Shown piece by piece: positions 17,103-23,940 of a DNA stretch of 64,000 nt (position 1 is its first letter; each line of letters opens with the position of its first letter). This DNA comes from Verrucomicrobiota bacterium (lineage in GTDB: Bacteria > Verrucomicrobiota > Verrucomicrobiia > CAIQCK01). The notes beneath the pieces are model-generated. The model ran no database searches, was not told the origin of the DNA, and saw nothing but the letters and a program-made list of their open reading frames with translations. A program made the translations under genes and the position numbers. The stretch lies in the NCBI GenBank assembly GCA_016222825.1, contig JACRQF010000011.1, forward strand, positions 1 through 64,000. The letters run 5' to 3'.

Positions 17103-18581
17103 GTGGGTCTGCTGGCCTTTGCGACGGCGTCCGCCGCGTCCGTCGCGCCCAGGCCCAACTTCATCCTGATGATGGGCGACGACCACGGGTGGGAGGAGAC
17201 CGGTTACAACGGCCATCCGCACGTCAAGACGCCGGTGCTCGATGAGATGGCTCGAACGGGGTTGCGCTTCGACCGCTTTTACGCGGCGCATCCGAGCTGC
17301 TCGCCCACGCGCGCGAGTTTCCTCACCGGCCGGCACCCGAACCGCATGGGCACGTTCGCGCCGGGTTGGTCGTTCCGGCCGGAGGAGATCACCATCGCGC
17401 GCATCCTCGGCAGGGCCGGCTACCGCTGCGGGCATTTCGGCAAGTGGCACGTCGGCGCGGTGAAGAAGGAATCGCCCGTCAGCCCCGGCGCGATGGGTTT
17501 TCACGAATGGCTCTCACACGACAACTTCTTCGAGTTGAACCCGTCGCTCTCCCGCAACGGCGGGCCGCCGGAGGTGTTCAAGGGCGAAAGCTCGGAAATC
17601 CTGATCGCGGAATCCCTCCGCTTCATTGATGCGGCGAAACGATCCGGCAAGCCGTTCCTCGCGGTCGTGTGGTTCGGTTCGCCGCATGAGCCTTACAGCG
17701 GCCTGCCGGCCGACCTCGCGCTCTATGACGATCTGCCAGCGAAATACAAGAAGCCGGTGAAGCTGACCTCCAACGAGACCGGCGGACCAACGACGCGCCC
17801 GCAAGGCGAAGTGCTGCGGGAGCGTTACGCCGAGATCACCGCGCTGGACCGCGCCATCGGCACGTTGCGGAAACACCTCGCCGCGCAGGGCCTGCGCGAC
17901 GACACGCTGCTCTTCTATTGCGGCGACAACGGCACCTCGCCCGACAGCGCGCTCGGTTTCCCGCATCGCGGCGTGAAGGGGCAGGTGTATGAAGGCGGCA
18001 CGCTCGTGCCGGGACTCATCGAGTGGCCTGCGCGCATCCCCAAGCCGCGCGCGACCGGTTTCCGCGCCAGCACGAGTGACCTGCTGCCCACGCTCGCCGC
18101 GCTGACCGGCCAGCCGTTGCCCGCGCGTCCGCTCGACGGCATGGACCTCACGCCGGTGCTTGACGGCAAGCTGAACGGACGTCCCACGGCGCTGCATTTT
18201 TGGGAATACGACACGAAGCGATTCGCCGGAGCGAAGCCGGAGCCTTACATTGACCCCGAACTGCAAAAGGGCACCACACCGCTGGTGAAACTGGCCCGCG
18301 GCAAGGCGACGCGCGATTTCACCAACTGGCGTCATCCCGCGATCAGCGACAGCGATTATCCCGGCCCGCGCTCGATCATCGAGGGCCGGTTCAAGCTCGT
18401 CATCCACGAGCAGAAAAAAGGCGAGGTCCGGCGCGAACTCTTCGACCTCGAGGCCGATCCCGCCGAAAAGGACAATCTCATCGAGCGACAACCCGACACC
18501 GCCAAGCAACTCGAATCCCGGCTCCGGGACTGGCAGCAATCCGTCCTGCACAGCCTCACCGGCGCCGACTACAAGAAGTGA
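17103..18581 (+). CDS. Secreted type I sulfatase
   Basis: At least 492 residues. The formylglycine signature CSPTR is at Cys66 counted from GTG 17103, followed by ASFLTGRHPNRMG. Metal and substrate motifs are PNFILMMGDDHGWEE, GKWHVG, GSPHEP and FYCGDNGTSPDS. The family hydrolyses sulfate esters on polysaccharides after Cys-to-formylglycine maturation; no maturase is encoded in the window. The N-terminus is odd: KLLSFVVGLLAFATASAASV is a signal peptide but has no ATG. The codon before Lys is TCA and lies in repeat copy 9, so translation starts at GTG 17103 or at an ATG inside the repeat (for example 16911). Confidence 0.9.
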   Translation: MGLLAFATASAASVAPRPNFILMMGDDHGWEETGYNGHPHVKTPVLDEMARTGLRFDRFYAAHPSCSPTRASFLTGRHPNRMGTFAPGWSFRPEEITIARILGRAGYRCGHFGKWHVGAVKKESPVSPGAMGFHEWLSHDNFFELNPSLSRNGGPPEVFKGESSEILIAESLRFIDAAKRSGKPFLAVVWFGSPHEPYSGLPADLALYDDLPAKYKKPVKLTSNETGGPTTRPQGEVLRERYAEITALDRAIGTLRKHLAAQGLRDDTLLFYCGDNGTSPDSALGFPHRGVKGQVYEGGTLVPGLIEWPARIPKPRATGFRASTSDLLPTLAALTGQPLPARPLDGMDLTPVLDGKLNGRPTALHFWEYDTKRFAGAKPEPYIDPELQKGTTPLVKLARGKATRDFTNWRHPAISDSDYPGPRSIIEGRFKLVIHEQKKGEVRRELFDLEADPAEKDNLIERQPDTAKQLESRLRDWQQSVLHSLTGADYKK

Positions 18582-18589
18582 GTCATTCC

Positions 18590-18866
18590 ACCACCGAGAG
18601 CGGCAAGCCGCTGGCGACAGCCCCCCGGCGTGAAATTCCTGCGAATGGGCGGCGACCGTGCCGTGCTGGAGGTGAAGGCGGGGATGTCTCGGTTTGTCTT
18701 TGGCATAAACCGTTTGCGCTAACGAATTCCGGCTTTTGCGCTTGCGACGGGTTGGTGGCGCGCGATAATGCCGCCGAAGCCACCGTGAACATAAGGACGA
18801 CCCTCATGGAGATGCAGGCGTGTGTCGGGCGTGGATCTTGCTTGGTGGAACCCCAATTCCTATCCC
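18590..18866 (+). repeat. Composite repeat copy 10
   Basis: It begins about 8 nt after the sulfatase stop with ACCACCGAGAGCGGCAAG, runs through a diverged GH78 tail (frameshifted by CCCCCC near 18622) to the terminal stop near 18721, and continues in a diverged block B that ends CCAATTCCTATCCCTGAAG near 18866. The large hairpin is absent. The following 18867-18960 leads to a strong ribosome site for the next gene. Confidence 0.75.
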
Positions 18867-18960
18867 TGAAGCGCCACAGGCCGGGGGCAGCGAGCGCCTG
18901 TTCCGTTGGTGGTGTGAGTCGTCTTCAGTTCTGGACTGCCCTCAAAAAGGAGGAACACGT

Positions 18961-20061
18961 ATGAACCCTGCCGGAATGATCGGAATCGCAAGGTCTCTAG
19001 TGCTCGCCGCCGTGGTGGTCTTTCTCTTTTCAAGAACTGTATCCTACCTTTTCGGAATCTCGCCGCTCGCGATGTTCGGCTGGGTCCTCCGGCATCGGTC
19101 CCGGGTGGATGATTGGTGGATCGTGGTCGCGGCCCTGCTACTCACGGCGCTCTCGCTGCTTTGCTGGTTCGCCTTCGCGAGCATGGTCCAGTATAAGCTT
19201 TTCGCCTATCCCAGAGAGGTCGTGTATCTGGGACACACGTCCGAGCAGATGGCCGAGGTCGCCCTGCCGGAGGCCCCAAAGCGATCGTATGCGGCTCCCT
19301 TGCACGGCTTCAACACCTCTCTGGAGCCGCTGGGGAAGGGCATCACGGTTGCCTATGACCCGGTATCGGGCAACATCATTGACCAGCGAACGTTGAACAC
19401 CTCCGGGATTCTCACGATTACCGTCGTCGCGCTGGTAGTGTCTTTCTTTGCGCTCGCCGTCATCGGCAGTCTCGCTTGCGCTCACAAATCCGCAAGCGCC
19501 GCGGCGGACGCGCGCCTTCGGGTCCATTCGAGTGAGAATGGGGAGTTCCTCGACGAAGTCTGTCGGAAGCGCCTGCACCTCAGCCCGGCCAAGGCGATCG
19601 TCGGGTTTTTCGCGGCGGGGGTGCTGCTCATGGTCATGATCCCGATTGCCAGCAGCAGGGAGACGGCTGGCGAGGAGAAGACGATCGGGGAAGAGGACTC
19701 GTTTGCCGAGGTGTCATTCAAGTCGGTGGTGCTTTTCGAGAACCGGAAGGAAGTCAGGCGTGCGCGTCGCTTGTGGGAACCCCTGAAGAACCCGATCGAA
19801 GGGGGCGTTTTCGAGGCGAGATTCAAGGGATCGAGTGATTGGCCAAGCATGATCCGCAGCGGCAGGTCGAGTCACGTATCAAGCCCGTCCCACCGGCTGG
19901 CTGTGTTCGAGGTCAACGGTCTTCTCCCTCTTCCGGCCTATGTCTCCTGCCTGACTGCGGCTTCGAGTCCGCTCGCGGAGCGGTTTCGCTCCCTCCCCAT
20001 AGGGTCCGTCGTGCGATTGAATGTTCGAAGAGGCGGTGAGGTCGGATCCCTCGCTGAGTGA
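18961..20061 (+). CDS. Unknown membrane protein with three or more helices
   Basis: 366 residues; ATG 18961 has AAAGGAGG 7 nt upstream. Hydrophobic helices lie near 8-30 (SLVLAAVVVFLFSRTVSYLF), 50-75 (WWIVVAALLLTALSLLCWFAF), 155-180 (ILTITVVALVVSFFALAVIG) and 215-235 (AIVGFFAAGVLLMVMIPIA). The segment between helices 2 and 3 (YLGHTSEQMAEVALPEAP) resembles DUF3592-type proteins only in layout. The C-terminal third is soluble and may lie outside the membrane. I cannot assign a function. It is the last cargo gene before the array ends. Confidence 0.75.
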   Translation: MNPAGMIGIARSLVLAAVVVFLFSRTVSYLFGISPLAMFGWVLRHRSRVDDWWIVVAALLLTALSLLCWFAFASMVQYKLFAYPREVVYLGHTSEQMAEVALPEAPKRSYAAPLHGFNTSLEPLGKGITVAYDPVSGNIIDQRTLNTSGILTITVVALVVSFFALAVIGSLACAHKSASAAADARLRVHSSENGEFLDEVCRKRLHLSPAKAIVGFFAAGVLLMVMIPIASSRETAGEEKTIGEEDSFAEVSFKSVVLFENRKEVRRARRLWEPLKNPIEGGVFEARFKGSSDWPSMIRSGRSSHVSSPSHRLAVFEVNGLLPLPAYVSCLTAASSPLAERFRSLPIGSVVRLNVRRGGEVGSLAE

Positions 20062-20091
20062 GTCGGAAGGATGCAGGCAGTCCTTGGGCAC

Positions 20092-20561
20092 GCAATCATC
20101 CTCTCCACCGGCTCCATCGGCACCAAAGACCTGATGCTGGCGCTGGCGAAAATCGGCCGCAACGACGTCGCCTGCCGGCTCATCTTCAACGACACGTTCC
20201 CGTCGTGGCGGCTCACTCCATCAAACACGGCGCCACCAGCATATGGGAGCGTTGGAATATGAAAGCCGCAATTGTCTTGCCCGCTAAACACAGGTATGTG
20301 GCTTGCGGCATCCCTCGGTGCTTGACAAACCACATACCCGTGTTTAGCGGGCAGAACAGATGCGACAAACTCACCCTCAACGTCACCATCCCCGCCAACA
20401 CCACCGCCACCGTCCTCGTGCCCTACAAGAGCGCCGACGCGACCACCGAGAGCCCTGAGAGCTTTCGGGGCTGGCGAAAGCGACCGTCGTGAAGTTCCTG
20501 CGAATGGAAAGCGACCGCGCGGTGCTGGAGGTGGAGGCGGGGAGGCTTGATTCGACGGCGT
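20092..20561 (+). repeat. Composite repeat copy 11 with an inserted hairpin; last copy of the array
   Basis: GH78 sequence runs STGSIGTKDLMLALAKIGRN then directly DVACRL, so this copy lacks the 24-bp insertion and is closer to the normal enzyme. It carries the shared frameshift region and reads SIWERWN-like sequence to 20260. A foreign stretch with a 24-bp inverted repeat (20278-20301 and 20330-20353) follows, then the tail DKLTLNVTIPANTTATVLVP. An imperfect 20-bp palindrome at 20452-20471 matches the one in copy 7. No block B follows. Confidence 0.82.
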
Positions 20562-20831
20562 TTACCCGCACAGGAGCACGGCCAACGCGACGAAGAGCAG
20601 GCAGCCCGCTGCCAGACAGAAACCTCCCAAGCGGCGCTCTCGCGGTTTGCGCGGCCAGAGGCAGATGTATGAAATGGAGGTTGTTGACGAAGGAGTAGAA
20701 GGATGCCGGTTGCGGGCCGTCGAGACTCAGGTGTTGCAGAAGGACGACGGCTTGTTCTACGGGGCTTTGGGAAACGGAGCGGCGGCGGCGGGACGTGGGC
20801 GGATGTGACAAGAACCGCGACATGAAGCGGC
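20562..20831. other. Gap between the last repeat and argS
   Basis: No convincing gene. On the minus strand a frame starting near 20823 (MSRFLSHPPTSRRRR) and, shifted, a segment ending in LAAGCLLFVALAVLLCG could be a decayed small membrane protein downstream of argS. I cannot support a functional gene. Confidence 0.35.
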
Positions 20832-22568
20832 TTACATCTGCTCGATGGTCTGGATGCCGAGAAGGTCGAGGCCCTTGCGGAGGACTTCGGCGGTGAGTTG
20901 GCAGAGGATCAGGCGCGAGGAACGGGCAGGCTCGTCGGCCTTCAGGACGGGACAGCGTTCGTAGAAGACGCTGAACTTGCCCGCGAGGTCGTAGAGGTAG
21001 CTGCAAATGAAGTTGGGGCGGTAGTCCTCCGTGGCCAACTCGATGGCTTCCGGGAAGCGGAGGATGAACTTTGCCAGATCAAACTCGGCTGCGTCGGCAA
21101 GCGTCACAACCTCTTGCCCCCTGCCTCTTACTCCTTGCCCTGGTTCTTCGCCTTTGCGGAAGATGGAGCGGATGCGGACGTAGGCGTATTGGAGGTAGGG
21201 GGCGGTGTTGCCCTGCATGGCCAGCATCTTGGGCCAACTGAAGACGTAGTCGTTGACACGGTTCTGGCTAAGGTCGGCATACTTGACCGCGCCGATGCCG
21301 ACGACGCGGGCGATCTCGCGGCGCGTGGCCTCGGGCAGGTCGGCGTAGTTCGCGTCCACGATGGCTTGCGCGCGCTTCTCGCCTTCGTCGAGGAGTTCCT
21401 CCAGCCGGATCGGCTCGCCGCTGCGGGTCTTGATGGGCTTGTTGTCCTCGCCGAGCACCGAGCCGAAGGTGACGTGCGCGAGCTTGAGGTCGGGGTAATC
21501 CCACCGCCGCGCGGTGGTGAAGAGTTGCTCGAAGTGGAGCTTCTGGCGCGAGTCGGTGACGTAGATGATCTCGCCGGGCTTCCACGTCTCGACGCGGTAT
21601 TGGACGGTGGCGAGGTCGGTGGTGGGGTAGAGGAACGCGCCGTCGCTCTTCTGGATGAGAAACGGCTTGTCCTTGAGCTGCGGCACGTCGCGGAAGAAGA
21701 CGCAGACCGCGCCCTCGCTGTCCTCGGCGAGGCCCCTGGTCTTCAGTTCGGCGACAACGCCGGCCAGCCGCGGATGGTAGAAGCTCTCGCCGAGTGTGTG
21801 GTCGAACGGGCGGACGCCGAGGCGCGTGTAGATCTCGTTGATCGCCTCCATCGTGCGGTCGCACAGCGCCTTCCAGATGCGCGTCGCTTCGGGGTCGCCG
21901 GCCTGGAGTTTCACCAGCTCGGCTTTTGCCTCATCGCGAGCGGCGGGATCCTTTTCAGCCTCAGCGACATTCTTCCGGTAGATTTGCTCGATGGTGCTGA
22001 GGTGGATGGCGCTGGTTCCGAGATACTCGCCGAGTTCGGACTTGCTGCGCAGGAGGAATCCGAACTGCGTGCCCCAGTCGCCGATATGATTGTCGGAGAT
22101 GACCTTGTGGCCGAGGAACTCCAAGGTCCGGGCGATACTGTCGCCGATGATGGTGCTCCGCAGGTGGCCGACGTGAAGCTGCTTGGCGATGTTCGGCGCG
22201 CTGTAATCAATGACGATCGTGCGCGCGGGCGACGCGGCGGGCACACCGAGGCGCGGGTCGCCCAGCACCCGCGGCAGGAGCGAGCCGACAAAGGCGGGTT
22301 TCAGGCGAACGTTGATAAAACCCGCGCCCGCGACGGTCGGCGGCTCGGCGATGTCCGCGAGCGCGGACGCGAGCGCGGCGGCGACTTTGTCGGCGAGCGG
22401 GCGGGGATTTTCGCCGCGCGCCTTGGCGATGGGCAAGAGGCCGTTGATCTGGTAGTCGCCAAACTTTGGATTGCCGCAAGGCCGCACGTTGGCCGCGCCG
22501 TCCGCGCCGATGCTCTGGCGGATGACACCGGTGGCGAGGCGCTCAAGAAGTTGTTGGACGGATTCCAT
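20832..22568 (-). CDS. argS: Arginyl-tRNA synthetase
   Basis: 578 residues, normal for bacterial ArgRS. ATG 22568 (MESVQQLLERL) is preferred over TTG 22583. Order: N-terminal Add-1 domain (FGDYQINGLLPIAK), Rossmann catalytic core with YSAPNIAKQLHVGHLRST (HIGH-class motif HVGH), GDWGTQFG, and the KMSKS-equivalent region SWPKMLAMQGNTAPYLQYAY, then the DALR anticodon-binding domain at the end. It charges tRNA-Arg in the cytoplasm. It is transcribed on the minus strand and marks the sharp edge of the repeat array. Confidence 0.97.
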   Translation of the reverse strand: MESVQQLLERLATGVIRQSIGADGAANVRPCGNPKFGDYQINGLLPIAKARGENPRPLADKVAAALASALADIAEPPTVAGAGFINVRLKPAFVGSLLPRVLGDPRLGVPAASPARTIVIDYSAPNIAKQLHVGHLRSTIIGDSIARTLEFLGHKVISDNHIGDWGTQFGFLLRSKSELGEYLGTSAIHLSTIEQIYRKNVAEAEKDPAARDEAKAELVKLQAGDPEATRIWKALCDRTMEAINEIYTRLGVRPFDHTLGESFYHPRLAGVVAELKTRGLAEDSEGAVCVFFRDVPQLKDKPFLIQKSDGAFLYPTTDLATVQYRVETWKPGEIIYVTDSRQKLHFEQLFTTARRWDYPDLKLAHVTFGSVLGEDNKPIKTRSGEPIRLEELLDEGEKRAQAIVDANYADLPEATRREIARVVGIGAVKYADLSQNRVNDYVFSWPKMLAMQGNTAPYLQYAYVRIRSIFRKGEEPGQGVRGRGQEVVTLADAAEFDLAKFILRFPEAIELATEDYRPNFICSYLYDLAGKFSVFYERCPVLKADEPARSSRLILCQLTAEVLRKGLDLLGIQTIEQM

Positions 22569-22581
22569 GTGGGGCAGGGGC

Positions 22582-22676
22582 AATTAATAATTGGTGATTG
22601 GTGACTGGTAATTCACGACTCGTGATCCATTGCGAAGGCGAAACCGCCAATGACGAGTGACCAATCACCAGTTACC
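22582..22676. repeat. Inverted pair of heptamer-repeat tracts upstream of argS
   Basis: A tract of diverged 7-bp units (AATTGGT GATTGGT GACTGGT) lies at 22582-22632. A complementary tract (GAGTGAC CAATCAC CAGTTAC) lies at 22648-22676. Aligned in register they can form an imperfect long hairpin around a short loop, between the argS start and the EIIA gene. Confidence 0.6.
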
Positions 22677-22684
22677 GGCCATCA

Positions 22685-23146
22685 TCACGCCTTCTGCGCG
22701 CGGATGATCTGCACGATCTCCTCCGCGTTGGCGGCCGTCAGCAGCTTCTCGCGCAGCGGACGGTCGTGGAGGAACTTGGCGATGTTGGCCAGCGTGTGGA
22801 GATGTTTTTGGAACTGGCCCTGCGGGACGAGGAAGAGGACGATGAGATTGACCGGCTGTTCGTCCAGGGCGTCGAAGTTGATGCCGGTCTTGGAGCGGCC
22901 AAAGCAGCCAATGACGTCGCTGATGAGATCGGTGGTGGCGTGCGGGATGCCGATGCCGAAGCCGATGCCCGTGCTCATCGTGGTCTCGCGCTTCTTGACC
23001 GCCTGCAAGATGGCGGGCAGATCCGCAGCCTTGATGCGGCCGGCCTTGACGAGTTGGTCGAGCAGTTCGTCAATCGCCTGCCAGCGGTCGCTCGCGCGCA
23101 TCTCCGTGATGACGCACTCCGGGTTTAAGATGTCGCTTAAAGTCAT
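22685..23146 (-). CDS. PTS EIIA domain protein (PtsN/fructose type)
   Basis: 153 residues, a single EIIA type 2 domain. The phosphorylated histidine is His69 in FGIGIPHATTD; other family blocks are KKRETTMSTGIG and NLIVLFLVPQGQFQKHLHTL. Stand-alone EIIA proteins of this kind receive phosphate from HPr/NPr and mostly regulate transporters or kinases; they do not carry sugar across the membrane. No EIIB/C or HPr gene is nearby. It lies upstream of argS on the same strand, with heptamer repeats in between. Confidence 0.88.
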   Translation of the reverse strand: MTLSDILNPECVITEMRASDRWQAIDELLDQLVKAGRIKAADLPAILQAVKKRETTMSTGIGFGIGIPHATTDLISDVIGCFGRSKTGINFDALDEQPVNLIVLFLVPQGQFQKHLHTLANIAKFLHDRPLREKLLTAANAEEIVQIIRAQKA

Positions 23147-23208
23147 TGGGACGAAAAATGGTTATCGGAAACCCGCGTTTAATCTCACAGCGCAGCCGCC
23201 GCTGCAAG

Positions 23209-23919
23209 TTAATTTGCCCATCGTGTAATCGTTCGCCAGAGCGCGGGCAGCTCGCGCGCCGTGTGATCGAGCCACCGCCAGCAAAACAGGCAGTCATGGC
23301 CGAACTGTGCGGCGAGGCTGAGAAGCGTCACGCGCGACGACAACAGCACGATCAGGAGCGCGAGCACCAACAGGTTCATTCCATAAATCACAATCATCGA
23401 GAACAGCCAGCCATGCCGGCGAACATCGCTCTGGTTCTGCCGCAGCGCAAGCCACGTGAAACTGAGGTGGAAGCTCCAGGCAAACCCCAGCAGGTAATAG
23501 AACACCGCCGCGAACGGCCGCACATCCGCCAGCAAGCTCAGCCCGTAGTAGAGGGCGATGACGAGCATGGCGTAGAGCGGAAAGAAATACGGCGACAGCG
23601 TGATGAGCCAGTTTTCCTTGCTGACGAGCACCTGGCCGCCGCGAGCGCCCGCTTTCAGGCCGCTGACCTTCGCGCCCATGAGCAGCGCCCAGAAGACGTG
23701 GGTCAGTTCGTGGCTGATGACGTAAGCCCGCACCGAGGGGCCGAGCAAGCTGAAGACAGCGAGCCAGCAGCCAAAGCCCAGCCCCAGCCATAACGCTGGC
23801 CGATGCAGCCATGGCCCGTGGCCGAGGCCGAGCGTCGCGACGGCGTGATAGAGCGCGAGCGTCAGGGCGACGCACGGCAGCAGCAGCGCGATGGCGAGAA
23901 AGAACTTGAAGACTTTCAT
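23209..23919 (-). CDS. Membrane HExxH protein, putative M50-like peptidase
   Basis: 236 residues with about six hydrophobic helices. The sequence AYVISHELTHVFWALLMGAKV places a zinc-protease HExxH at residues 70-74 at the edge of a helix, as in intramembrane or membrane-bound M50-like peptidases. A second metal ligand is not obvious; ENWLITLSPYFFPLYAM is reminiscent of the second helical motif (N/D-x-x-P). Probably an inner-membrane metalloprotease-like protein of unknown substrate. It lies 62 nt upstream of the EIIA gene on the same strand. Confidence 0.65.
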   Translation of the reverse strand: MKVFKFFLAIALLLPCVALTLALYHAVATLGLGHGPWLHRPALWLGLGFGCWLAVFSLLGPSVRAYVISHELTHVFWALLMGAKVSGLKAGARGGQVLVSKENWLITLSPYFFPLYAMLVIALYYGLSLLADVRPFAAVFYYLLGFAWSFHLSFTWLALRQNQSDVRRHGWLFSMIVIYGMNLLVLALLIVLLSSRVTLLSLAAQFGHDCLFCWRWLDHTARELPALWRTITRWAN

Positions 23920-23940
23920 CTCGATACTCTGCCTCGCAGG

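Noticed and set aside
1..20561. Insertion sequences carrying the repeats
   Set aside because: I found no transposase, resolvase or integrase frame, no consistent terminal inverted repeats around the full element and no clear target duplications.
20898..22604. Long plus-strand open frame antisense to argS
   Set aside because: argS is unmistakable on the minus strand; the antisense frame has no recognisable domain.
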